Below are positions 16,999-24,130 of a DNA stretch of 56,602 bases, in pieces. The stretch's first letter is position 1. Every line of letters begins with the position of its first letter. A program made the translations under genes and the position numbers. The stretch comes from Acidobacteriota bacterium (lineage in GTDB: Bacteria > Acidobacteriota > JAAYUB01). The notes under the pieces were generated by a model. It saw only the letters and a program-made list of their open reading frames with translations, was not told the DNA's origin and did not search any database. The stretch covers positions 1 to 56,602 of the forward strand of contig JAGNHB010000037.1 of assembly GCA_018001935.1 (NCBI GenBank). Reading direction: 5' to 3'.

Positions 16999-17097
16999 AG
17001 AGCGCTTGCGCATCTCCACGGGGCGTCGCCCGCTAACCGCGGCCTTCCTGAGCACCGTGCCCCGGCCCGGTTGCGGACGTCGCGCGCAAGATCCATC

Positions 17098-17126
17098 TTG
17101 ACAAACAAATCGCTCCTCTCTATAGT
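17098..17126 (+). promoter_or_regulatory. Strong sigma-70-type promoter upstream of the radical SAM cassette
   Basis: TTGACA (17098-17103) and TATAGT (17121-17126) are exactly 17 nt apart. The predicted start site is near 17133, about 45 nt before the 27-codon ORF and 125 nt before the radical SAM start. Confidence 0.65.
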
Positions 17127-17177
17127 CAGGCTCGGACAGTTCCCACGCAGACGACAACCGGCACCGGGAGGGGATTC

Positions 17178-17261
17178 ATGGGGAAGGACAGCGGGGCGGG
17201 GACCGGCCGACGGCGCGCCGACCGGGGGGGATTCCCGTGCCCCGGCGGGGGCGGCCGATGA
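17178..17261 (+). CDS. 27-aa ORF overlapping the radical SAM start
   Basis: An ATG at 17178 preceded by GGGAGGGG (17167-17174) opens a 27-codon frame whose TGA overlaps the radical SAM ATG (ATGA, 17258-17261). The peptide is basic and Gly-rich, with a C-terminal GGFPCPGGGGR containing its only Cys. The position, ribosome site, overlap and upstream promoter argue for translation. It could be a modified peptide precursor or merely a leader that couples translation. Short open frames are common by chance in this GC-rich DNA, so confidence is limited. Confidence 0.4.
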   Translation: MGKDSGAGTGRRRADRGGFPCPGGGGR

Positions 17262-19414
17262 AGGCGTCCCCCCGCACTCCCGTCCTCTTCGTCATGGCGC
17301 CGGGGGGACTGGTGCGGCACTTCCCCGAGCACCTGGGGACGGCCTTCCTGCGCACCATGCTCCACCGGTCGGGAATTCCCTCGCGGCAGTACATCCCCCC
17401 GCGCAACCCCGGCCTGAACGGTTTCGCCGCCGACCTGAAAGCGATGAAACCGGCCGTCGTGGGTTTCACCGTCTACGAGACCAACCTGGTCCTCACCCGG
17501 GCCCTGGTGCGGGTGGTGCGGGAGACGCTCCCCGAGGCCGTGGTGCTCGTGGGCGGGCCCAATGCCACGTTCTCCCCCGAGGAAACGCTCGAACTGCTGG
17601 GGGCGGACGGCTGCCTGCGCGGCGCCGGGGAAGGGCGGATCGTGCCCATCGTCGAGGCGGTCCTGGGCGCGTCCTCCCCGAGAAAGACACTCGGCGATAT
17701 CCTGGCGCACGTGAAGAACCTGGTGCTGCGGACGCCGGACGGGGTGGCGGCCACGCCGCTGGGGAGCCTGTCGTCGTTCCCGGACGAGGGCTTCGCGACG
17801 CTGGACGACCTCCCCTCGCCCTTCCAGGCGGGCCTGGTCTTTACGCCGGACATCGGCTACCTGACGGCGCGGGGCTGCAACCAGCACTGCACCTACTGCA
17901 GCTTCGCCGCCATCTCCGGCCGCAAGGTCAAGTTCCATAGCCCCGACCGCGTCGTCGACGACCTGGCGGCGTTGAAGGCCCTATCAGATGCTTTGAGAAG
18001 CAGAAACCCGACAATCCCTATTTTTGATGATGCCTTTACTTTAGCACCAGCCCGTGCTCGAAAGATATGCGAAATGCTGATCGCGCGAGGAATCCGACTT
18101 CCCCTGAATTGTGTGACACGGGGGGATTGTGTGGATGTGGAATTACTGCAATTGATGCGACGCGCAGGTTTTGTCAGCCTGTCATTTGGTTTGGAATCTG
18201 CTGTACCCCGTGTGTTGCGGGCCATCGGAAAGGTCCGTCCATCAGGAACTCAAGAGGATCCTCAATTCAAAGCCGAGACAGATTTTCTCGAGAAGCTGAA
18301 GTTATCCGTCAAATTGTCGCGGGAGACCGGGCTTCGCGTAGGTCTCAGCATTATCGGGGGGTTGCCTGAAGAAACTCCGGATGATTTCCGTGCAACACTG
18401 GCATTTGTAGAATCTCTGGGAGTTGAATATTACGTTCATAACACGTTAAATTTATTTCCCGGAACTCCATTATTCGATTCGCGTCAAAAATACGGCCTTG
18501 ATGCTTCTCGTGATCTCAATACTTTGCAGTGGGAAACCCGGTTAGCTTTCAGTATGAAGGCCATCCAACCTCTGAACACCTCTTCCGCTCATTTGTGGAA
18601 ATGGGAGTCAGTCGCTCAATTGAGCGACGCTTTGTGTGGGAGACCACACCTTGATGAAACGGATGATGATTCCGTGTGGGCTGTGATCATCCACGGGCAG
18701 AAACCATCTGTGAAACTCCTCAGGTGGATTGGCAGAGTAGTGGCAATAAACGGCACTCTCGTGGTGCTGGGCGGCGAAAAAGCTTCGGAAGAAGAATGGA
18801 TTTCCAAAATAGCGGAATCGCGGCTTCCAATCGGCCAGTTTTTCCTTTTACTTCCCGATGAGGAACGTGACTTGAATTCATGGGTGAGCACCGGAAGGGT
18901 CGGATGCCATCATATCGAACTTTGCTCAACATGGACGAAAGAACAGGCCCTGACTCCTGTTCACGTCGATGAATGGGGTGATTGCCATTTTCGTCTCTGG
19001 ATTGCGTCAGCATCCGGAGCAGGCAGCAACGTTAAACCGATCGACAGTCCAATCCCTGCAGTTGGCCCAGGCCTCCAGATAGCTGACTCATGCCGATGGT
19101 GGTACCGTTCTCCTCGGTGTAGCCACCCCCGGGTTCTCCATACCGATTCGAGCGGAAATGTAAGAGCCTGTTGGAATGGCCCCGTCGTCGGCGATTTGAG
19201 AAGCACATTTGATACAATTATCGAAAATTGCCGGAAGGCCGTTTCCCCACATTCAGATCGAAGGTCACGCCCAACCAAGTCCACGAGGTGTCCTCTGGCA
19301 ACGCCTGGCGAAACGCACCTTCATCCTCACGTGGAGGATCTGGATCTGGCCTCACAGATCACGTGGATGTTTCCTCGGAGAGCTATAGAAAAACCCAATT
19401 TGACAGGAGGTTGA
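17258..19414 (+). CDS. B12-binding-domain radical SAM protein, possible peptide-modifying enzyme
   Basis: The N-terminal ~145 residues resemble a cobalamin-binding Rossmann domain (PVLFVMAPGG, AVVGFTVYETN, VLVGGPNATFSPEE). The radical SAM cluster motif CNQHCTYC is at C207, C211, C214, followed by the TIM-barrel elements FGLES and GLSIIGGLPEET. Residues about 435-620 are unassigned. A Cys-rich C-terminal part (RCSHPRVLHTDSSGNVRACW ... GDLR, then C and RCP) resembles SPASM/twitch auxiliary-cluster segments. Length is 718 aa from ATG 17258 (GTG 17237 is an alternative). The stop lies 1 nt before a 73-aa small protein with a strong ribosome site. Third-position GC falls sharply at about codon 243 (near 17985) without loss of frame. 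B12-radical SAM enzymes often methylate or cyclise peptides or small molecules; the substrate is unknown. Confidence 0.85.
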   Translation: MKASPRTPVLFVMAPGGLVRHFPEHLGTAFLRTMLHRSGIPSRQYIPPRNPGLNGFAADLKAMKPAVVGFTVYETNLVLTRALVRVVRETLPEAVVLVGGPNATFSPEETLELLGADGCLRGAGEGRIVPIVEAVLGASSPRKTLGDILAHVKNLVLRTPDGVAATPLGSLSSFPDEGFATLDDLPSPFQAGLVFTPDIGYLTARGCNQHCTYCSFAAISGRKVKFHSPDRVVDDLAALKALSDALRSRNPTIPIFDDAFTLAPARARKICEMLIARGIRLPLNCVTRGDCVDVELLQLMRRAGFVSLSFGLESAVPRVLRAIGKVRPSGTQEDPQFKAETDFLEKLKLSVKLSRETGLRVGLSIIGGLPEETPDDFRATLAFVESLGVEYYVHNTLNLFPGTPLFDSRQKYGLDASRDLNTLQWETRLAFSMKAIQPLNTSSAHLWKWESVAQLSDALCGRPHLDETDDDSVWAVIIHGQKPSVKLLRWIGRVVAINGTLVVLGGEKASEEEWISKIAESRLPIGQFFLLLPDEERDLNSWVSTGRVGCHHIELCSTWTKEQALTPVHVDEWGDCHFRLWIASASGAGSNVKPIDSPIPAVGPGLQIADSCRWWYRSPRCSHPRVLHTDSSGNVRACWNGPVVGDLRSTFDTIIENCRKAVSPHSDRRSRPTKSTRCPLATPGETHLHPHVEDLDLASQITWMFPRRAIEKPNLTGG

Positions 19415-19415
19415 G

Positions 19416-19637
19416 ATGCCCAAGAAGAAGATTGATGTCGGTTGCGAGCAGAAGCGGATCGGTGAGATGACGATCGATGAGTTCAAAGTATTCTATCAAA
19501 AGCTGTTATCCGACAAGAAGAACACTATCGACGACATCGTGAGGATACTAAAGGAGAAAGGTGCTGATTCAGAGACGATCAAAATTCTTGAGTTGATCGT
19601 TCCGGTGCAATATTCTCCCTCTATTGTCAAGGATTGA
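19416..19637 (+). CDS. 73-aa basic small protein directly behind the radical SAM gene, candidate peptide substrate
   Basis: AGGAGG (19405-19410) sits 5 nt before the ATG, and the gene starts one base after the radical SAM stop, so it is in the same transcript. The N-terminus is Lys-rich (MPKKKIDVGCEQKRIGEM), the middle is a predicted amphipathic helix (IDEFKVFYQKLLSDK, DDIVRILKEKGADSETIKIL) and the C-terminus is VPVQYSPSIVKD, with one Cys, two Tyr and several Ser/Thr residues. No family is recognised. A helical leader followed by a short distinctive tail is compatible with a RiPP precursor, but a small helical partner or regulator is also possible. Only 18 bp separate it from the convergent kinase stop. 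Confidence 0.7.
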   Translation: MPKKKIDVGCEQKRIGEMTIDEFKVFYQKLLSDKKNTIDDIVRILKEKGADSETIKILELIVPVQYSPSIVKD

Positions 19638-19655
19638 GAATTAAGGATTGGGTCT

Positions 19656-21701
19656 TCAGACAACTGATTCAGGGACAGGGTTGATTGGAAGGGTAAAGGA
19701 AAAAACGCAACCCCGATCGGCTAAGTTATTGGCCCAGATCCGGCCATTGTGCCGTTCAACAATGGTTTTGCAGATGGGCAATCCCAAGCCGGTGCCCTTC
19801 ATCAGTTCGTTGTTTTCATCTAGTTGCTGAAATTTCTCGAAGACCCTGTCCAAGTGCTCCGGAGGGATTCCGGGACCAGTGTCGGCCACGGAGAGTTCAA
19901 TACAACCGACATCGGCCCCGGTTCCCTTCTGGGCGCGGCAGGTGATGCACCCTCCTTCCGGCGTGAATTTCACGGCATTGGAAACAAGGTTAACCAAGAC
20001 TTGGAGTACTCGGTCTCTGTCCACAAAGACATCCGGAAGTTCATCGTACAAGTCCCTTCGGATTGCCAGGTTTTTTTTCTCGAAAAGGGCCGCCGTAGCG
20101 GTCAATGCTTGCTCGAAGAGTTCCGACACGCGGACGGGTCCGATTTTTAACTCGATCTTGCCGGATTCCAATTTCGCCAAGTCGAGAAGATCGTTGATGA
20201 GGGCTGTCAGGCGGTCCCCCTCTGTAATGATGATTCCTATATTTTCGGTCACCTGCCTGATGCTGCGGGCACGTCGTGTTTCTTCGGCCCCAGGATGGAC
20301 GATATCACCTATTTTCTTCTGAATGAGCTTGGCGAAACCCACGATAGAGGTAATGGGAGTGCGGATATCGTGAGCCGCCATGTTGAGAAAGTCAGACTTC
20401 GCCTGATCAAGCTCTTTCAGTTGCGCATTGGCCTGAGCGAGTTCCTCAGTCCGAGACCGGAGACAGGCCGTTCGCTCTTCCACGGTTTGCTCCAGGTGGA
20501 TCTTGGCTTTACGGAGTCTTGCTGTATTGACTCGCACGATAACGAAAAGGAAGAGACCTGCGAGGAGGACGTAACCGGCATAGGCCAATCGGGTCCGATA
20601 CCATGGCGGAAGAATCCTGAAACGGTAGGTTGATTCCAACCCTTTATGGTCATATATGTTCTTGGCCTGGACATGAAAGGTGTAGTTTCCCTCAGGTAAA
20701 TTGTTATATTCTTTGAACGCTTGATTCGACCAAGTCGACCATTCTTCGTCCAGACCTTCAAGAAAAATACAGAATTGATTGGCATCATCCCGGGTATACC
20801 AGATCGCCGCATAATCGAAGCGCAGTGCATTCTCCTCGTAATCCAGGATAGGGATCTGATTCTCCTCCTGGGCGCCTGTTTTCCAGGCCCCTCCGAAGAG
20901 AAGGCGATTCCCGGCTGTTTTTACTCTGCGTACGAGGGTCGGGAAACGGGAGCTTGGGCTTGGTACTCGATAGGGGGCGAAGCGAAAGAGACAATCTGAA
21001 CCGCCGAACCAGACCACTCCATCGTTTTCGGGGTAAATCTCCTCGATGCGGGTTCCGGACAAGAGCTTGAAAGGGTAGTCTTCCCAACGGTAGGAGTTCC
21101 CTGTTCGAGGGATAGCTAACCCGACCTCCTCGATGGCCGATTCGTTTCGGGTGTGCATCCATATCCGCCCTTGAAGACCAGTTTTCAATTCATATATCAG
21201 TCTCGGCGAATCATGAAAGAGCGCAGTGAACTGATTATCGAGTGAGAATTTGTTTGTTTCCTTGTCGAACCGAAAAATGCCTTTTCCTGTCGAAGCCACG
21301 ATGTTGTTCCCAATCTTGTGAACAAAGACTCTGTTTGCGGGCGGTAGGCCTTGATTGTCCCCGAATTGCTCTACATGTGGTTTCGGTACTCTGAGGCCTG
21401 AATTCCCATTAGATGGGAATGTGACTCTGAAAACACCCTGATCGACAGTCCCAATCCATAGTTGGCCTGGATCACTCTCGATGATATGCTCACCCAGTAT
21501 CGATCTCGTACCTGGAATCTCCCCCTCAATCTGCCATTCATTCACATTCCGATAAATGGAATCCACCCCTCCTGTCCCTTTGCAGATGAAGACACGTGAT
21601 GGGTCCGTTCGGGAGCAGATCATGCTGGTCGCATAGACTGGTGTGGATTGAATCAATTTGATTCCGTCCCTCGCACCAATCGTTTGTCCGGCAACGGACG
21701 A
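19656..21701 (-). CDS. Two-component-regulator-propeller histidine kinase, 5'-truncated
   Basis: Reading from the truncated end there are several Reg_prop-type blades (LWIGTVDQGVFRVTF, VVASTGKGIFRFDKE, VVWFGGSDCLFRF), a Y_Y_Y domain (LEGLDEEWSTWSN ... YTFHVQAKNIYDHKG), one membrane helix and a coiled linker. A HisKA domain (AAHDIRTPITS) and a HATPase domain (NLVSNAVKFTPEGG, DTGPGIPPEH, GTGLGLPICK) follow. Full-length members normally have about 14 blades and a signal peptide; both are missing here. Upstream in frame, the sequence turns into high-GC repeat DNA at about 21750. The first Met in the conserved part is at 21623, so a short product is possible, but the sensor is probably broken. No response regulator is adjacent. 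Composition matches the low-GC radical SAM tail rather than the flanks. Confidence 0.8.
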   Translation of the reverse strand, partial: SSVAGQTIGARDGIKLIQSTPVYATSMICSRTDPSRVFICKGTGGVDSIYRNVNEWQIEGEIPGTRSILGEHIIESDPGQLWIGTVDQGVFRVTFPSNGNSGLRVPKPHVEQFGDNQGLPPANRVFVHKIGNNIVASTGKGIFRFDKETNKFSLDNQFTALFHDSPRLIYELKTGLQGRIWMHTRNESAIEEVGLAIPRTGNSYRWEDYPFKLLSGTRIEEIYPENDGVVWFGGSDCLFRFAPYRVPSPSSRFPTLVRRVKTAGNRLLFGGAWKTGAQEENQIPILDYEENALRFDYAAIWYTRDDANQFCIFLEGLDEEWSTWSNQAFKEYNNLPEGNYTFHVQAKNIYDHKGLESTYRFRILPPWYRTRLAYAGYVLLAGLFLFVIVRVNTARLRKAKIHLEQTVEERTACLRSRTEELAQANAQLKELDQAKSDFLNMAAHDIRTPITSIVGFAKLIQKKIGDIVHPGAEETRRARSIRQVTENIGIIITEGDRLTALINDLLDLAKLESGKIELKIGPVRVSELFEQALTATAALFEKKNLAIRRDLYDELPDVFVDRDRVLQVLVNLVSNAVKFTPEGGCITCRAQKGTGADVGCIELSVADTGPGIPPEHLDRVFEKFQQLDENNELMKGTGLGLPICKTIVERHNGRIWANNLADRGCVFSFTLPINPVPESVV

Positions 21702-21790
21702 CAAAGTCAGAAGCCCTTGAGAAATCAAGGGCTTCTGGCTTTGTGCACCCGGCATGGTGCACCTGCTTGGAGGTGAAAGTCCTCTGCCAG
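21702..21790 (+). mobile_element. Terminator-like hairpin followed by a group II intron-like 5' remnant
   Basis: A 44-nt near-perfect hairpin (arms 21702-21721 and 21726-21745, 19 of 20 paired, GAAA loop) is followed at once by GTGCACCCGGCATGGTGCAC and GGAGGTGAAAGTCCTCT. These two motifs resemble, from memory, the first stems of bacterial group II introns, and class C introns insert just after such hairpins. No reverse transcriptase or domain V follows, so at most a 5' fragment remains. It lies at the truncated end of the kinase. Confidence 0.4.
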
Positions 21791-22376
21791 TAGACCGACA
21801 TCGACTGCGGGAGATCGAGGGGATCGGCCAGGCCCAGGCGGACAAGCATGGCGAGGCCCGCCTCGGCATCGTGGCCGGCAAAGAGGGGCCATGAAACGGG
21901 CCGGCGGGGGGTGCGCCGACCCCAGGCCCACGGTCCACCCCCGACAGGGCCGCAATCGAACGACGCCGGCCCGTCCCCCCCGACCCCAAAGGGGTCGAAT
22001 GTGAATAGAACGAAACGAGGATCAATTCCACCCGACCCCGAAGGAGTCGAACGTGAATAGAACGAAACGAGGATCACCTCCGTCCGACCCCGAAGGGGTC
22101 GAATGTGCGCAGAGTTGATTCATGTTCGACCCCTTCGGGGTCGGGGGGTGGGTGAGGCGCTCGTTCTATTCACGTTCGACCCCTTCGGGGTCGGGGGTGG
22201 GGTGGGGCGCTCGTTCTATTCACGTTCGACCCCTTCGGGGTCGGGGGGTGGTGTGGGGCGTTCATTCTATTCACGTTCGACCCCTCCGGGGTCGGGGGTG
22301 GTGTGAGGCGCTCATTCTTGTGGTGGTTTTCCCACCTGGCGGGGACCGGTCAGGACATGAATGGCCGTGGACGGCG
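21791..22376. repeat. Inverted array of GTTCGACCCC hairpin repeats, seven units
   Basis: Palindromic cores (CGACCCC-GAA-GGGGTCG) start at 21981, 22033 and 22085 in one orientation and at 22127, 22177, 22227 and 22278 in the opposite one, with a period of 50-52 bp. The switch lies at about 22103-22122. Each unit also has CACATTCTATT-like flanking sequence. Left of the array, 21803-21835 shares CTGCGGGAGATCG and GGGGATCGGCCAGGCC with 55632-55660, next to the other array. No gene is supported. Confidence 0.85.
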
Positions 22377-23351
22377 TCATCCCTTCCCGATGATCCACGC
22401 CATGTAGGTTGCGTAGAGCGCGAAAAGGAGGGCGCCCTCGGGCCGGGTGATGGTGCGGGCCGTGCGGATGAAGAGGGCGGCCAGGGCGGTCATCAGCAGG
22501 AGGGCGACGAGGTCGATCCTCACGGCGGCCGGGTCCGCGGCGAGGGGTCCCGCGAGGGCGGCCGCCCCCAGGCAGAGGAGGATGTTGAAGATGTTGGAGC
22601 CGATCACGTTGCCCACGGCGATGTCGGGGTGCCCACGGACCGAGGCCACGAGGCTGGTGACCAGCTCCGGCAGGGAGGTCCCCACCGCCACCACCGTCAG
22701 GCCCACCAGGCGGTCGCTCATGCCCAGGGCCCGGGCGACGGCCACCGCTCCCTCCACGAAGAGGTGCGCGCCGGCCAGCAGTACGGCCAGGCCGGCGAAC
22801 ACGGCCAGAGCGGCCAGCGAGGCCGTTTTCAGCCGGGGCGCCCCGGCGGCGTCCGACGCGGTGGTCGTGACGTCGGCGCTCTCGAGCGCCAACCGTCGGA
22901 CGCCGGCGACCCGGGCGGTGCGCACCATCCACAGGGTGTACAGGAGGGCGATCCCGAGAAGCCCCGTCGCGTCCCAGGCGGAGATCTGCCGGTCGAGGAG
23001 GAGGAGGGGGACCAGGAGCGCGCTGCCCAGGAGCACCGGCATCTCCCGCCGCTGCAGGGAGCCGTCCACCCGGGCCGGGCACACCAAGACGGTCAGTCCC
23101 AGGATGAGGCCGATGTTGGCGATGTTGGACCCCACCACGTTTCCCAGGGCGATGTCGCCATGGTTTGACAAGGCGGCCTGGATGCCCACGATCATCTCGG
23201 GGGCCGAGGTTCCGTAGGCCACGACGGTGAGGCCCACCACGATCTCCGGGACCCTCAGCGACGCCGCCAGGGCGGACGCCCCCCCCACGAACCAACTCGA
23301 CCCGAAGTAGAGCAGGACGCCGCCGACGACAAGCAGGAGCCAGCCGGTCAC
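22377..23351 (-). CDS. Ca2+/Na+ antiporter, CaCA family (YrbG-like)
   Basis: The 324-aa protein has the twofold internal repeat of the CaCA superfamily. Alpha-1 is GLTVVAYGTSAPEM ... GNVVGSNIANIGLILG and alpha-2 is GLTVVAVGTSLPELVTS ... GNVIGSNIFNILLCLG. The two halves each have about five helices and are joined by a charged loop (ALESADVTTTASDAAG). Length and motifs match E. coli YrbG. The GTG at 23351 (VTGWLLLVVGGVLLYFGSSW) is chosen because the conserved first helix starts there; sequence upstream in frame is non-membrane-like. It would exchange Ca2+ for Na+ or H+ across the inner membrane. A deleted paralogue remains at 28993-29187. Confidence 0.85.
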   Translation of the reverse strand: MTGWLLLVVGGVLLYFGSSWFVGGASALAASLRVPEIVVGLTVVAYGTSAPEMIVGIQAALSNHGDIALGNVVGSNIANIGLILGLTVLVCPARVDGSLQRREMPVLLGSALLVPLLLLDRQISAWDATGLLGIALLYTLWMVRTARVAGVRRLALESADVTTTASDAAGAPRLKTASLAALAVFAGLAVLLAGAHLFVEGAVAVARALGMSDRLVGLTVVAVGTSLPELVTSLVASVRGHPDIAVGNVIGSNIFNILLCLGAAALAGPLAADPAAVRIDLVALLLMTALAALFIRTARTITRPEGALLFALYATYMAWIIGKG

Positions 23352-23577
23352 GGCCGCCCCCGGCCCGGCGGCGGAAGTTCGCGGCCCCGCCTCATCGCGG
23401 ACGCAGGGACCCACCGCCCCCGCCGGGCCGGGAGACGCTTTCCGGTGTGTCTGGCCGCGAAGCCGAGGTGGATAATAACCGATATTTTCATGCGGGAAAT
23501 CTACCGGAAAAGCGAGGGAAACGCAAGCCGGTGTTTCGGGCGGCCCCGCTTGCCCGGGGGGGGAGTTGCGAAGGGAC

Positions 23578-23614
23578 GAAAGGATTAAAAAGGACGAAGA
23601 GGACCAACAGGAAC
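23578..23614. repeat. Short-period repeat (AAGGAC phrases)
   Basis: Imperfect tandem AAAGGAC/AGAGGAC/CAGGAAC phrases with a period of about 9-10 bp. A relative in opposite orientation lies at 48686-48729. Confidence 0.55.
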
Positions 23615-23753
23615 GCTGAAACCCGGGGATGAAAAGGGCCGCGGGGCGGGAAAAGGAAAGAGTCATCGGCGGGATGGGCCTCCGCGGCTTTCCCCAAACT
23701 GAAAGGTTATTTCCCCCCGTGGAGTCCGGGGGGGTATAAATCAAACAGAGAAT

Positions 23754-23891
23754 GGACGTTCAAGAACGTCGACCCGCCCCGAAGGGGAGGGAGCGTCACA
23801 GCCGGGGGCAAGACGCGGGCTCCGGACACGAGCATGCAGCGTGACGAGGGTTCCGGGCGCCCGCGTCGCCGCCCCCGGGACGCGGTGGAGG
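23754..23891 (+). repeat. Left copy of a ~135-bp inverted repeat flanking the nickel operon
   Basis: Read on the plus strand this segment aligns with the reverse complement of 28153-28286. Shared blocks in the same order include GGACGTTC, GCCCCGAAGGGGAGGG, CAGCCGGGGGC, CGGGCGCCCGCG and CGCCGCCCCCGG, with perhaps 75-80 percent identity by eye. Confidence 0.7.
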
Positions 23892-24076
23892 GGGATGGAA
23901 AACGCACCCTGAAGGGGTGCGGGAAAGGTGGCAAACCCCCGAACCGGAAGACGGCACCCGAAGAGGCAGGGGCGGAAGAATCGGCGTTGCGGATACGCCT
24001 TTGATTTCCCGGAGTGTCTTCCCCCCGCCGCCTTCGGGCCGTGCGCGGGACGGAGCACCGCGCCGTGCTTTTCGGG

Positions 24077-24105
24077 TTGACACGCGCCCGGCCTTCGGTT
24101 ATCGT
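24077..24105 (+). promoter_or_regulatory. Putative promoter of the nickel operon
   Basis: TTGACA (24077-24082), 17 nt, then TATCGT (24100-24105). The predicted start site near 24112 is almost at the first ATG, so the transcript would be leaderless or translation would start at the later ATG (24141). Confidence 0.5.
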
Positions 24106-24130
24106 GGCACATTATGAAAATACGTAACAC
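24104..24130 (+). promoter_or_regulatory. Putative NikR operator
   Basis: GTGGCAC (24104-24110), 13 nt, GTAACAC (24124-24130). This is close to the GTGTTAC-N13/14-GTAACAC site I recall for Geobacter-type NikR (right half exact, left half 5 of 7). It overlaps the -10 box and start site, a position suited to repression, and a NikR gene lies 4.7 kb downstream. Confidence 0.5.

Larger units (their letters stand above)
16131..17097. other. Repeat-filled intergenic region
   Basis: Nearly 1 kb without a supported gene. From left to right it holds a TTTGCGCC inverted repeat, a GC-rich repeat shared with 32099-32180, the 102-bp MITE-like element and a long hairpin, each listed separately. The stretch 16131-16300 shows nothing recognisable beyond a CAACATGTTG palindrome just after the phosphatase stop. 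Confidence 0.5.
23352..24113. other. Intergenic region upstream of the nickel operon
   Basis: No gene is supported. It contains a GGACNAA short-period repeat (23578-23614), the left copy of an inverted repeat that brackets the nickel operon (23754-23891), a hairpin GCACCCTGAAGGGGTGC (about 23906-23922), a GACGTTC/GAACGTC dyad (23755-23770) and the nickel-operon promoter. Confidence 0.5.

Noticed and set aside
21791..22031. Kinase N-terminal extension through the repeat region
   Set aside because: The in-frame sequence is Ser/Pro/Gly-rich translation of hairpin repeats, with no signal peptide and no propeller blade.
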